From: Pseudaestuariivita atlantica
GTDB taxonomy: Bacteria; Pseudomonadota; Alphaproteobacteria; Rhodobacterales; Rhodobacteraceae
Direction of reading: 5' to 3'
DNA length: 64,000 bases
Assembly: GCF_001205715.1 (NCBI RefSeq)
Contig: NZ_AQQZ01000004.1
Span: 186,001 to 250,000 of the forward strand
The first letter of the stretch is position 1, and every line of letters begins with the position of its first letter. Positions 18,908 through 28,827 of the stretch are shown piece after piece. Under the pieces are notes generated by a model, which was not told the DNA's origin, searched no databases, and was given only the letters and a program-made list of their open reading frames with translations. A program made the translations under genes and the position numbers.

Positions 18908-19073
18908 GCCGCGCAGCGTCGGGCCGCGGTGCGGCGATCCGACGGGCTTTCTAAGCGCTTTATGCCTGCCAAGTCTGCACGACGCCCAAGCGTTGCGACA
19001 AGTTCAACCAAATCGCCGTGCCGGGGGGCGGCCCGTCGATGCGCGGCGGCCTGCGGCCTTGATTCCGCGCGGG

Positions 19074-22000
19074 TTAGTCCTGCAACGCCATAACCTCCAC
19101 ATCCCCCTCGACCCGCGCCTTCATGGCCAGCGCGGCGGCGTGGGCGGCGGAGGCGGTGGTGTAGTAGGGGATCTTGTCGTAGAGGGCGATGGAGCGGATG
19201 GAGCGGCTGTCCTCGATCGCCTGGATGCCTTCGGTCGTGTTCATCACCAGCTGGATGCGGCCGTCCTTCATCTGGTCGGTGATGTCGGGGCGACCTTCGT
19301 AGACCTTGTTGACCACCTCGCACGAGATGCCGTGGCCTTCGAGGAAGGCCGCCGTGCCGCGAGTCGCCACCACCTCGAAGCCCAGATCGACCAGCGCATG
19401 CGCCGTCTCGACCAGCGCGTCGGTCTTGTCCTCGTTCTTGATCGAGAAGAACACGCGGCCCCCGGTCGGCAGGTCGGTGCCCGCGCCCATCTGCGCCTTG
19501 AGGAAGGCGCGGGGGAAGGACGCGTCGGACCCCATCACTTCGCCGGTCGAGCGCATTTCCGGGCCGAGGATCGTGTCGACGCCGGGGAAGCGGGCGAAGG
19601 GCATGACGGCCTCTTTCACCGCGAAGGTGTCAATGTTGGGATCGACGAGGTCGAAGGCTGACAGTTTCTCTCCGGCCATGACCCGCGCGGCGATGGACGC
19701 GATGGGCGAATTCACCGCCTTGGCCACGAAGGGCACGGTGCGGGAGGCGCGGGGGTTCACCTCGATCAGGTAGAGGTCGTTGCCCTTGACGGCGAACTGC
19801 ACGTTCATCAGCCCGACCACGTTCAGCGCCAGCGCCAGTTCGCGGGTCTGGCGTTCGACCTCGGCAATGATGTCGGATGACAGGGAGAAGGGCGGCAGGG
19901 AGCAGGCCGAGTCGCCCGAATGCACGCCCGCCTCTTCGATATGCTGCATGATGCCCGCGATGTGCACGTCGGTCCCGTCACACAGCGCGTCGACGTCCAG
20001 TTCGGTCGCGCCGGACAGGTAGCTGTCGAGCAGGACGGGGCTGTCGCCCGACACCACCACCGCGTCCGAGATGTAGCGTTCAAGCTGGGTCATGTCGCGC
20101 ACGATCTCCATCGCGCGGCCACCAAGGACGTAGGACGGGCGGATCACCAGCGGGAAGCCGATGTCGCCCGCGATGTGGATCGCTTCGGCATCGGTATGGG
20201 CAATACCGTTCCGGGGCTGCAAAAGGCCCAGCCGGTTGACCAGCGCCTGGAAGCGTTCGCGGTCCTCGGCAAGGTCGATGGCGTCGGGCGTGGTGCCGAG
20301 GATCGGGATGCCTTCGGCTTCGAGCGCGTTGGCGAGTTTTAGGGGCGTCTGGCCGCCGAACTGCACGATCACGCCGTGCAGGGTGCCGTTCGATTGTTCG
20401 ACCCGCAGGATTTCCATGACGTGTTCGAAGGTCAGCGGCTCGAAATAGAGGCGGTCCGAGGTGTCATAATCGGTCGAAACCGTCTCGGGATTGCAGTTGA
20501 CCATGATGGTTTCATAGCCCGCATCGGTCAGCGCGAAGCAGGCGTGGCAGCAGCAATAATCGAACTCGATCCCCTGACCGATCCGGTTGGGGCCACCACC
20601 GAGGATGACGACCTTCTTGCGGTCGGACGGGCGGGCCTCGCATTCCACCTCGCCCATCATGGGCTCTTCGTAGGTGGAATACATGTAGGGCGTCTGCGCC
20701 TCGAACTCGGCGGCGCAGGTGTCGATCCGCTTGAAGACGGCGGTGACACCAAGGTTGATGCGGGCGCGGCGGACGTTGGCCTCGTCCCGGCCGGTCAGCT
20801 TGGCGAGGCGGGCATCGGTGAAGCCCAGCATCTTGAGCGCGCGCAGGCCTTCTTCGGTCACCGGCAGGCCGTCGCGGCGGGTTTCGACCTCGGCCACCAT
20901 GATCTCGCGGATGCGTTGCAGGAACCACGGGTCGAACTTGGTCTGGGCGATGATCTCGTCATCGGTGAAGCCGAACCGCATGGCGTCGGCGATCACGCGC
21001 AGGCGGTCGGGTGTCTGCTGGCCCAGCGCGCGGGTCACGGCCTTGTCGATGGCCTGCTGCGCGGCGGCGTCGGTGCCGAACTTCACCAGCGGCAAGGTGC
21101 CTTCGGGGCCTTCGCGGTATTCGATTGCGCTGTCTTGCGGCAGGCCGTCGATGGCGACCTCGTCGAACCCGGTGAGACCGGTTTCCATGGACGCGAGCGC
21201 CTTCTGCATCGATTCGTGGATCGTGCGGCCGATGGACATCGCCTCCCCCACCGATTTCATGGCGGTGGTGAGGTAGGGTTCCGATCCGGGGAACTTTTCA
21301 AAGGCGAAGCGCGGGATCTTGGTCACGACGTAGTCGATGGTCGGCTCGAACGAAGCGGGGGTGACGCCGGTGATGTCGTTGTCGAGTTCGTCCAGCGTGA
21401 AGCCCACGGCGAGTTTCGCGGCGATCTTGGCAATCGGGAAACCGGTGGCCTTTGACGCCAGCGCCGAGGAGCGGGAGACGCGGGGGTTCATCTCGATCAC
21501 GACCATGCGGCCATCGACCGGATTGATCGCCCATTGCACGTTCGAACCGCCGGTTTCGACCCCGATCTCGCGCAGGACGGCAATCGAGCCGTTGCGCATG
21601 ATCTGGTATTCCTTGTCGGTCAGCGTCAGCGCCGGAGCGACGGTGATCGAGTCGCCCGTGTGCACGCCCATCGGGTCGACGTTTTCGATGGAGCAGACGA
21701 TGATCGCGTTGTCCGCCTTATCGCGAACGACCTCCATCTCATACTCTTTCCAGCCGAGCAGGCTTTCGTCGATCAGGATCTGGCCGACGGGCGAGGCATC
21801 CATGCCCGAGCGGCAGAAATGCTCGTAATCGGCGCGGTTGTAGGCCACACCGCCGCCAGTGCCGCCAAGGGTGAAGGCGGGGCGGATGATGGCGGGCAGG
21901 CCGATCTCTTCCAACGCCTCGTTGGCGATACGCACGCCTTCGGCGAGGTCCTTCTTGCCATCGGACGTCTTGGGGGCGGTGACGATGGTGGCCTTGGGGT

Positions 22001-22427
22001 TTTCGATCCCAAGGCGGTCCATCGCCTCGCGGAACAGTTTGCGGTCTTCGGCCATTTCGATGGCGTCGCGCTTGGCGCCGATCATCTCGACCCCGAACTT
22101 GTCGAGCACGCCCATCTCTTCCAGCGCGAGGGAGGTGTTCAGGCCCGTCTGCCCGCCCATCGTGGGCAACAGCGCATCGGGGCGCTCTTTCTCAATGATC
22201 TTGGCGACGACGTCGGGGGTGATCGGTTCGATATAGGTGGCGTCGGCCAGGCCTGGATCGGTCATGATCGTGGCGGGGTTCGAGTTCACGAGGATCACCC
22301 GGTACCCTTCCTCGCGCAGCGCCTTGCAGGCCTGTGCACCGGAATAGTCGAACTCGCAGGCCTGTCCGATGACGATGGGACCGGCCCCGATGATCATGAT
22401 CGACTGGATATCGGTACGTTTCGGCAT
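19074..22427 (-). CDS. carB: carbamoyl-phosphate synthase large subunit
   Basis: This 1117-aa protein makes carbamoyl phosphate for arginine and pyrimidine synthesis. Two ATP-grasp halves are evident, each starting with a GAGP/GGGP nucleotide loop ([20 protein letters not shown] near 10; [21 protein letters not shown] in the second half). A C-terminal MGS-like allosteric domain follows. Length is slightly above the E. coli enzyme (1073 aa), as usual in alphaproteobacteria. carA is not in the window. It stands alone between uppP and the HAD-like gene. Confidence 0.97.
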   Translation of the reverse strand: MPKRTDIQSIMIIGAGPIVIGQACEFDYSGAQACKALREEGYRVILVNSNPATIMTDPGLADATYIEPITPDVVAKIIEKERPDALLPTMGGQTGLNTSLALEEMGVLDKFGVEMIGAKRDAIEMAEDRKLFREAMDRLGIENPKATIVTAPKTSDGKKDLAEGVRIANEALEEIGLPAIIRPAFTLGGTGGGVAYNRADYEHFCRSGMDASPVGQILIDESLLGWKEYEMEVVRDKADNAIIVCSIENVDPMGVHTGDSITVAPALTLTDKEYQIMRNGSIAVLREIGVETGGSNVQWAINPVDGRMVVIEMNPRVSRSSALASKATGFPIAKIAAKLAVGFTLDELDNDITGVTPASFEPTIDYVVTKIPRFAFEKFPGSEPYLTTAMKSVGEAMSIGRTIHESMQKALASMETGLTGFDEVAIDGLPQDSAIEYREGPEGTLPLVKFGTDAAAQQAIDKAVTRALGQQTPDRLRVIADAMRFGFTDDEIIAQTKFDPWFLQRIREIMVAEVETRRDGLPVTEEGLRALKMLGFTDARLAKLTGRDEANVRRARINLGVTAVFKRIDTCAAEFEAQTPYMYSTYEEPMMGEVECEARPSDRKKVVILGGGPNRIGQGIEFDYCCCHACFALTDAGYETIMVNCNPETVSTDYDTSDRLYFEPLTFEHVMEILRVEQSNGTLHGVIVQFGGQTPLKLANALEAEGIPILGTTPDAIDLAEDRERFQALVNRLGLLQPRNGIAHTDAEAIHIAGDIGFPLVIRPSYVLGGRAMEIVRDMTQLERYISDAVVVSGDSPVLLDSYLSGATELDVDALCDGTDVHIAGIMQHIEEAGVHSGDSACSLPPFSLSSDIIAEVERQTRELALALNVVGLMNVQFAVKGNDLYLIEVNPRASRTVPFVAKAVNSPIASIAARVMAGEKLSAFDLVDPNIDTFAVKEAVMPFARFPGVDTILGPEMRSTGEVMGSDASFPRAFLKAQMGAGTDLPTGGRVFFSIKNEDKTDALVETAHALVDLGFEVVATRGTAAFLEGHGISCEVVNKVYEGRPDITDQMKDGRIQLVMNTTEGIQAIEDSRSIRSIALYDKIPYYTTASAAHAAALAMKARVEGDVEVMALQD

Positions 22428-22579
22428 GGCAGACCCCCGGCGCGCGCAAATTGTCCTGCGTTATAGGGATCGCGCCCCGGTGCGCAAGGGACCGAGGGCA
22501 AGAAATCCGGTGCCGAAACCGGAACCATTTGATCCCGCGTTGGTTGCTACCCTGCATGCGCCAGCCGGAGGACCCCCAC

Positions 22580-23254
22580 ATGACACGATCAACCGCCCTT
22601 CTCGTCGGATCGATCGGTGTGCTGACCGAGTGCTCGGACCTTCAGCGGCGCGCCTTCAACATCGCGTTCGAAGAGCACGGGCTGGACTGGTCTTGGTCGG
22701 ATGATGAATACCGGTCGCTGCTGGAAGTCCCCGGCGGCAGCGCGCGGATCGCCCACGTGGCGCGCGAACGGGGCGCCGACGTGGATGTCGACGCCGTCTA
22801 TGCCGCCAAGGTCGCCGCGTTCGAGCGGCTGGTGGACCGCGAGGGCCTGACCCTGCGGCCCGGCATCGCCGACCTTCTGGCCGAGGCCCGCCTGAACGAG
22901 ATGCGGCTGGGCTTCGTCACCGGCACCAGCACCCGCCAGATCGCGCTGATCGCTGGCGCGTTGCGGGACGAGGTGTCGATGGACGTGTTCGACATCGTGA
23001 CCAACGGCGACATGGTCTCACGCGGGAAGCCGCACCCCGACATTTACCTGCACGCCCTGAAAGAGATGGACATCCCCGCCAACCGGGCCATCGCGGTCGA
23101 GGACACGCCCGAAAGCGCGCAATCGGCGCTGGATGCGGGAATCACGACCTTTGTCTATGCCGGGCGCAACGCGGCCCACCGCCCTGCACCGCATGGTGCG
23201 TTCAAGATCGGGTCACCGGTGGAAGCGCTGCGCGAGCGGTCGCGGGCGGCCTGA
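22580..23254 (+). CDS. HAD-superfamily (CbbY/PGM-like) protein lacking the nucleophilic Asp
   Basis: This 224-aa protein has the overall layout of a subfamily IA HAD phosphatase: helical cap (~15-80), motif II VTGTS, motif III RGKPHPD and motif IV VEDTPES. Motif I should read DxDG(V/T)L, but here it reads GSIGVLTE, so both the nucleophile and the acid/base Asp are replaced (Gly and Ile). Ordinary phosphatase chemistry should not be possible. The start at MTRSTALLVG is supported by a GGAGGA about 8 bases upstream. It could be a substrate-binding pseudoenzyme or regulator. Confidence 0.85.
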   Translation: MTRSTALLVGSIGVLTECSDLQRRAFNIAFEEHGLDWSWSDDEYRSLLEVPGGSARIAHVARERGADVDVDAVYAAKVAAFERLVDREGLTLRPGIADLLAEARLNEMRLGFVTGTSTRQIALIAGALRDEVSMDVFDIVTNGDMVSRGKPHPDIYLHALKEMDIPANRAIAVEDTPESAQSALDAGITTFVYAGRNAAHRPAPHGAFKIGSPVEALRERSRAA

Positions 23255-23266
23255 CGCGGGCTGCGA

Positions 23267-24502
23267 TCACCCCGCGCTCTGTTGGCGGAACTGGTCGTTA
23301 CGCTCCGTCCCGTACAGGTAGTCGCGCGTGATCGGCACCCGGCCCAGCGTCTTGGACAACTGCAACTGGTAGACCAGCAGGACGCCGTACATGAACGACA
23401 CGCTCATCGATTCAAGGTAGAAGCGCCACATCCGGCAAAACCGGTCGTCGTAAATCTCGCGGACGCGGTCGATATTGGCTTCGAACCGGTCCCGCCATGC
23501 GTCAAGCGTGTAGGAATAATGCAGGCGCAGGCTTTCCATGTCGGCGAGGAACAGGCCGGTCTTGTCGACCGACTTCATCAACTCGCCCGCTGACGGCGCG
23601 TAGGCGCCGGGGAATATATACTTGTCGATCCACGAATTGGTCACGTTGGGCGGGCCCTTGTGGCCGATGGTGTGGATCAGCGCGATGCCGTCATCCGCCA
23701 TCAGGTCGCGCACCGCGTCGAAATACTCGCCGTAATTCGGCGCGCCCACGTGTTCGAGCATCCCGACCGACACGATCCGGTCGAACGTTTCGTCGAGGTG
23801 GCGGTAATCCTGCAGGCGGAAGGTCACCTTGTCGCTCAGCCCGAGGTCGGCGGCGCGCTTGGTGGCGATGGCGTGCTGGTGTTCGCTGAGCGTCACGCCG
23901 GTGACCCGCGCGCCGTATTCCTGCGCCAGCGTCAGCGCCATGCCGCCCCAGCCACAGCCAATGTCCAGCACGTGCTGACCCGGTTCGATGAACAGCTTGT
24001 CGGCGATGTGGCGCTTCTTGGCCAGTTGCGCCTCTTCCAGTGTCATGCCGGGACGGGACCAGTAGGCGCAGCTGTATTGCTTGTCGGAGTCGAGGAACAA
24101 CTCGTACAGGTCGTCGCTCAGATCATAGTGATGTGCGACGTTCGCCTTGGCCTTGCCCACGCGGTTGGCCTGCGCCATCCGCCGCATGGAAAAGCGCGCC
24201 TTGTAGACCATGTCGGCGAGGAATGGGTAGACCTGTTCGCGCTGGTTGACGACGCCGATCATCAGCAGGTCGCGCAGCGTGCCCTCGTCGATCACGAGGC
24301 GCTCGTCGACATATCCTTCACCGACCGCCAGTTCGGGGTCGCGACACAGATCCCTGACGATGGAGGCATCTTTCAGCGTCACGGCCGCCGCCGGTTCGGC
24401 CTCGGTCCCGTAGGTCGAACTGCGACCGTCAGGCCACTTGATGGTCAGCTGCCCGCGCGTGACCAGGCGGCGCAGGAAAGTATCGAGTATTTTCTCCCAC
24501 AT
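23267..24502 (-). CDS. cyclopropane-fatty-acyl-phospholipid synthase family methyltransferase
   Basis: This 411-aa SAM-dependent enzyme is predicted to modify unsaturated fatty-acyl chains of membrane phospholipids. An N-terminal lipid-binding region (~1-120) is followed by HYDLSDDLYELFLDSD and YSCAYW, both characteristic of CFA synthases. The SAM motif VLDIGCGWGGMA lies at 178-189. Bicarbonate-site type residues occur later (GMLEHVG). Length and motifs agree with the family. CFA synthase and the fatty-acid 10-methyltransferase-type relatives cannot be separated by eye. Confidence 0.88.
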   Translation of the reverse strand: MWEKILDTFLRRLVTRGQLTIKWPDGRSSTYGTEAEPAAAVTLKDASIVRDLCRDPELAVGEGYVDERLVIDEGTLRDLLMIGVVNQREQVYPFLADMVYKARFSMRRMAQANRVGKAKANVAHHYDLSDDLYELFLDSDKQYSCAYWSRPGMTLEEAQLAKKRHIADKLFIEPGQHVLDIGCGWGGMALTLAQEYGARVTGVTLSEHQHAIATKRAADLGLSDKVTFRLQDYRHLDETFDRIVSVGMLEHVGAPNYGEYFDAVRDLMADDGIALIHTIGHKGPPNVTNSWIDKYIFPGAYAPSAGELMKSVDKTGLFLADMESLRLHYSYTLDAWRDRFEANIDRVREIYDDRFCRMWRFYLESMSVSFMYGVLLVYQLQLSKTLGRVPITRDYLYGTERNDQFRQQSAG

Positions 24503-24667
24503 CGCACCATCCCTTGTTAATCCCGGCGCAGACCTTAAGGCGGGTTTCGGCCCGGTGTCAAAGGTTTGACAACCATGGAGTGTCCGACGCGCGGCGGACT
24601 GCTTGACAAGGGCGGGCCGCTCCTATGTACCGGCGCGCAGCATCAGACAAATGCCCGGGATTTAGCC

Positions 24668-26443
24668 ATGCATGCCTATCGCAGCCACACCTGTGCCGAC
24701 CTCAACGCGTCCAACGTGGGCGATACCGTGCGGCTTTCGGGCTGGGTCCACCGCGTGCGCGACCACGGTGGCGTGCTGTTCATCGACCTGCGCGACCATT
24801 ACGGCATGACGCAGGTGCTGTGCGATCCCGACAGCCCCGTCTTCAACGAGGTCGAAAAGGTGCGCAGCGAATGGTGCATCCGGATCGACGGCAACGTGAA
24901 GGCGCGCGACCCCGAACTGGTGAACGCCAAGATCCCCACGGGCGAGATCGAGGTCTTCGTCCGCGACATGGAAGTGCTGGGCCGCGCCGAGGAACTGCCG
25001 CTGATGGTGTTCGGCGACCAGGAGTACCCGGAAGAGACGCGCCTGCGGTATCGCTACCTCGACCTGCGGCGCGAGGTGATGCAGCGCAACCTGACGCTTC
25101 GGTCGGACGTGGTGGCCAGCATGCGCAAACGCATGTGGGACAAGGGGTTCCGCGAATACCAGACACCGATCATCACGGCCTCGTCGCCCGAGGGCGCGCG
25201 CGACTTCCTCGTGCCGTCGCGCCTGCATCCGGGCAAGTTCTATGCCCTGCCGCAGGCCCCGCAGCAGTTCAAGCAGCTGATCATGGTGTCGGGCTTCGAC
25301 AAGTATTTCCAGATCGCGCCCTGTTTCCGCGACGAGGACCCGCGCGCCGACCGCTCGCCCACCGATTTCTACCAGCTTGACCTCGAGATGTCGTTTGTCG
25401 AGCAGCAGGACGTGTTCGACACGATCCAGCCGGTGATCCAGGGCGTGTTCGAGGAATTCGGCGGTGGTCGCAAGGTCGATACCACGTGGGAGCAGATCAG
25501 CTATCGCGATGCCGCGCTTTGGTACGGCACCGACAAGCCCGACCTGCGCAACCCCATCAAGATGCAGGTCGTGTCCGAGCATTTCGCCGGGTCCGGTTTC
25601 GCCATCTTCGCCAAGTTGCTGGAACAGGACGGCACCCAGATCCGCGCCATCCCGGCACCGGGCGGCGGGTCGCGCAAGTTCTGCGACCGCATGAACGCCT
25701 TTGCCCAGAAAGAGGGCTTGCCGGGGATGGGGTACATCTTCTGGCGCGATCAGGGTGAGGGCATGGAAGCGGCTGGCCCGCTGGCCAAGAACATCGGCCC
25801 CGAACGGACCGAGGCGATCCGCCAGCAACTGGGGCTGGGCGTCGGCGATGCGGCGTTCTTCCTTGGCGGCAAGCCGTCGGCCTTTGAAAAGGTCGCGGGC
25901 CGGGCGCGGGACGTGATCGGGGAGGAGTTGAACCTCACCGACAAGGACCGGTTCGCATTCTGCTGGATCGTGGATTTCCCGATCTACGAGAAGGACGACG
26001 AGACCGGCAAGATCGATTTCGAGCACAACCCATTCTCCATGCCGCAGGGCGGGATGGAGGCGCTGGAAGGCGATCCGCTGGATGTGCTGGGCTATCAGTA
26101 CGACTTGGCCTGCAACGGGTACGAACTGGTGTCGGGTGCGATCCGGAACCACCGGCCCGAGATCATGTTTAAGGCGTTCGAGATCGCCGGATATGGCAAG
26201 GACGAGGTCGAAAAGCGGTTCGGCGGCATGGTTAACGCGTTCCAGTACGGCGCCCCCCCGCACGGCGGCTGCGCGGCGGGCATCGACCGCATCGTGATGC
26301 TTTTGGCCGACACGGTGAACATCCGCGAGGTCATCATGTTCCCGATGAACCAGAGGGCCGAAGACCTGATGATGAACGCACCCAGCGATCCGACCAGCGA
26401 CCAGCTGATGGAACTGGGTTTGAGGGTCATCCCGCAGGAGTAA
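24668..26443 (+). CDS. aspS: aspartate--tRNA ligase (bacterial type)
   Basis: This 591-aa class II synthetase has an N-terminal OB fold for the anticodon ([20 protein letters not shown]) and motif 2 [19 protein letters not shown]. The bacterial GAD insertion is in the middle and motif 3 ([17 protein letters not shown]) is at the C-terminus. The ATG at 24668 gives the normal family start; the frame opens 34 codons earlier. His33 in RDHGG resembles non-discriminating enzymes that also charge tRNA-Asn, which is a family-level inference. A terminator follows directly. Confidence 0.96.
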   Translation: MHAYRSHTCADLNASNVGDTVRLSGWVHRVRDHGGVLFIDLRDHYGMTQVLCDPDSPVFNEVEKVRSEWCIRIDGNVKARDPELVNAKIPTGEIEVFVRDMEVLGRAEELPLMVFGDQEYPEETRLRYRYLDLRREVMQRNLTLRSDVVASMRKRMWDKGFREYQTPIITASSPEGARDFLVPSRLHPGKFYALPQAPQQFKQLIMVSGFDKYFQIAPCFRDEDPRADRSPTDFYQLDLEMSFVEQQDVFDTIQPVIQGVFEEFGGGRKVDTTWEQISYRDAALWYGTDKPDLRNPIKMQVVSEHFAGSGFAIFAKLLEQDGTQIRAIPAPGGGSRKFCDRMNAFAQKEGLPGMGYIFWRDQGEGMEAAGPLAKNIGPERTEAIRQQLGLGVGDAAFFLGGKPSAFEKVAGRARDVIGEELNLTDKDRFAFCWIVDFPIYEKDDETGKIDFEHNPFSMPQGGMEALEGDPLDVLGYQYDLACNGYELVSGAIRNHRPEIMFKAFEIAGYGKDEVEKRFGGMVNAFQYGAPPHGGCAAGIDRIVMLLADTVNIREVIMFPMNQRAEDLMMNAPSDPTSDQLMELGLRVIPQE

Positions 26444-26449
26444 CGAAGA

Positions 26450-26470
26450 CGCCGGGGACGTGCCCCGGCG
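26450..26470 (+). terminator. intrinsic terminator after aspS
   Basis: An 8-bp stem, CGCCGGGG/CCCCGGCG, with loop ACGTG lies 7 nt after the aspS stop and is followed by a pyrimidine-rich CTTTCTTC. It also ends the convergent hemerythrin-like gene region. Confidence 0.8.
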
Positions 26471-26476
26471 CTTTCT

Positions 26477-26953
26477 TCAGTCTTCCAGACTGTCTTCCTT
26501 CTTCTCTTCGATCAGGCCGCGCTCTTCCTTCTTGCGGGCCTCGAAGCGGTCGCCGTAGCCGGCGATTTCGTCGTCCGAGATCTCCTCGCGGGCGCGGGTG
26601 AAGACCTCGTTCTCTTCCTCTTCCATGTGGTGGTCGTATTCGTGATGCAGGGTGTGGAACTTCTGCAGCCAGCCGGGGGAGGACATGTCCATCTCGTTCA
26701 GCTCTTCCATCAGGTCGTCGAGTTGCTGGTGTTCATGGACGGAATGACGGGCGGCGTCCTGGCCCCAGGTTTTCGAGATGAGCTTGGAATAGAACGTCTC
26801 TTCCTCGGCGGCGGCGTGGCTTTTCACGTCTTCGTAGAACTCTTTCCATGCCTCCTTGCGCGCGTCCGAGGCGCCGGAGGTTTCGGCGATCCGCTCCATC
26901 AGGTCGCGGTGGGTGTCATGGTCGTTCTTGATGGCGGTGTAGATGTCGGCCAT
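26477..26953 (-). CDS. hemerythrin HHE cation-binding domain protein
   Basis: This 158-aa four-helix protein is likely to bind a di-iron centre. Metal-ligand candidates are NDHDTHRDL near the N-terminus, KSHAAAEEETFY (His and Glu in helix 2), HSVHEHQQLDD and HHEYDHHMEEEENEVF. The last ~40 residues are a charged, Glu/Lys-rich tail. Such proteins bind oxygen or nitric oxide or repair iron-sulfur clusters, and which applies here cannot be told. The ATG at 26953 is where the fold begins. It is divergent from the sulfatase gene. Confidence 0.85.
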   Translation of the reverse strand: MADIYTAIKNDHDTHRDLMERIAETSGASDARKEAWKEFYEDVKSHAAAEEETFYSKLISKTWGQDAARHSVHEHQQLDDLMEELNEMDMSSPGWLQKFHTLHHEYDHHMEEEENEVFTRAREEISDDEIAGYGDRFEARKKEERGLIEEKKEDSLED

Positions 26954-27074
26954 GGGGCGTGCTCCGTTCGGGATGTGTTGCGCGACCAACGAGCGCCGCG
27001 CGCGCCCGGTTCCCGGCAAATGATTGCGCCCGCCTGCCCTGCCCGATAGCGTCGCCGCGATCAGGGAGGGGTCG

Positions 27075-28721
27075 ATGAACATTCTTTTCATCATGTATGA
27101 CCAGTTGCGGTGGGATTACCTGTCCTGCGCCGGGCACCCGCATTTGCAGACGCCACATTTCGACCGGGTGGCAAAGATGGGCGTGCGGTTCACCAATGCC
27201 TACATCCAGTCCCCGATCTGCGGCGCGAGCCGGATGAGCACCTATACCGGGCGCTACGTGTCCTCCCACGGGGCGGCGTGGAACAACGTGCCCCTGCGCG
27301 TGGGCGAACCGACGATGGGCGACCACCTGCGCGAGGCGGGGATGGAGTGCTGGCTGATCGGCAAGACCCACATGAAGGCCGACGCCAAGGGCATGGCGCG
27401 GCTGGGGCTGGAGCCCGACAGCGTCATCGGCGCGCGGCAGGCGGAGTGCGGGTTCGACGTGTGGGTGCGCGACGACGGGTTGTGGGCCGAGGGCAAGAAC
27501 GGGTTCTATGACGACAAGCGCTCCCCCTATAACGCCTACCTGCGCGACAAGGGGTACGAGAGCCCGAACCCGTGGCACGACTTCGCCAATTCCGGGGTCG
27601 AAGAGGACGGGCAGGTCGCGTCGGGCTGGATGCACGTCAATGTCGACAAGCCCGCCAACATCCGGGAGGAGGACAGCGAGACGCCGTGGCTGACCAGCGA
27701 GGCGATCGAGTTCATCGATCAGACCGACGGCCCGTGGTGCGCGCATGTCAGCTATATCAAGCCGCACTGGCCCTACGTGGTGCCCGCGCCCTATCACGAC
27801 ATGTTCGGCCCCAACCACGTGCCCGCGGCGAACCGGCAAGAGGCGGAGAAGGAAAACGCGCATCCCGTCTACAACGCCTTCATGAACGGCCCCGTGGGCC
27901 GGGCGTTCTGGCGGGAGGATGCACGGGAAAAGGTGATCCCGGCCTATATGGGCCTGATCAAGCAATGCGATGACCAGCTGGGCCGGTTGCTTGACCATCT
28001 GGAGGCGACGGGGCGGATGCAGGACACGATGATCGTCCTGACCTCGGACCATGGCGACTACCTTGGCGATCACTGGATGGGGGAGAAGGACCTGTTCCAC
28101 GATTGCTCGGCCAAGGTGCCGATGATCATCTACGACCCCCGGCCCGAGGCGGACGCGACGCGCGGCACGACCTGCGATGCGCTGGTCGAGCAGATCGACC
28201 TGGCGCCCACCTTTGTCGAGGCGGCAGGCGGGACCGTGGCCGATCACATCCTGGAAGGGCGGTCGCTGATGCCGTGGCTGCGGGGCGAGACACCCGAGGA
28301 GTGGCGCGACTATGTCATCAGTGAATACGACTATTCCGGCCGTCCCTTCGCGCTGGACCTGGTGGAGCACCTGCGCGACGCACGGCTGTTCATGATCTTT
28401 GACGGGCGCTGGAAGATGATGCACGCCGAGGGCGGGCACCGGCCCATGCTGTTCGACCTGGAATCCGACCCGGACGAGTTGAACGACCTCGCCCGTGGCG
28501 ACGCGCACGAGGCCGAGGTCGCGCGCCTGTACGGCCTTTTGCACGGATGGGCGCTCCGGCGGTCGCAGAAGGTCACCAGGTCCGATGCCGAGACGCTGGC
28601 GGGACACGGGGCGTCGCTGAGGCTGGGCATCCTGACCTTCCTGTACGACGGCAGCGAGGTCCCCGAAGAGATGACCGAGGTCTATCGCAGGCGCGTTGCG
28701 CAGGATTTCACCACCTCCTGA
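27075..28721 (+). CDS. sulfatase / phosphonate-monoester-hydrolase-like enzyme
   Basis: This 548-aa alkaline-phosphatase-superfamily hydrolase is predicted to cleave sulfate, phosphate or phosphonate monoesters. The nucleophile motif is SPICGASRMS, a C-x-A-x-R formylglycine-type site. Metal-binding segments are MYDQLRWDYL (N-terminus) and TSDHGDYLGDHWMGEKDLFHD near 320-345. No signal peptide is present, so it is cytoplasmic like the Rhizobium/Burkholderia PMH group. GGGAGG-like sequence precedes the ATG at 27075. No maturase (FGE) gene is nearby. Confidence 0.87.
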   Translation: MNILFIMYDQLRWDYLSCAGHPHLQTPHFDRVAKMGVRFTNAYIQSPICGASRMSTYTGRYVSSHGAAWNNVPLRVGEPTMGDHLREAGMECWLIGKTHMKADAKGMARLGLEPDSVIGARQAECGFDVWVRDDGLWAEGKNGFYDDKRSPYNAYLRDKGYESPNPWHDFANSGVEEDGQVASGWMHVNVDKPANIREEDSETPWLTSEAIEFIDQTDGPWCAHVSYIKPHWPYVVPAPYHDMFGPNHVPAANRQEAEKENAHPVYNAFMNGPVGRAFWREDAREKVIPAYMGLIKQCDDQLGRLLDHLEATGRMQDTMIVLTSDHGDYLGDHWMGEKDLFHDCSAKVPMIIYDPRPEADATRGTTCDALVEQIDLAPTFVEAAGGTVADHILEGRSLMPWLRGETPEEWRDYVISEYDYSGRPFALDLVEHLRDARLFMIFDGRWKMMHAEGGHRPMLFDLESDPDELNDLARGDAHEAEVARLYGLLHGWALRRSQKVTRSDAETLAGHGASLRLGILTFLYDGSEVPEEMTEVYRRRVAQDFTTS

Positions 28722-28827
28722 GGCGTCTCAGGCGCGGGTTTGCCGACCCTTGCCCCCGTGTCTGTGCAAGGGCCCGGCGGGCGCTTATATTGGCAATGAT
28801 CGAGGCAGCACGAAGGGCGCTTGCGCC

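Noticed and set aside
24662-28607. Two long minus-strand frames opposite aspS and the sulfatase
   Set aside because: Both are shadows of well-supported plus-strand genes, and the second even runs through the hemerythrin region out of frame.
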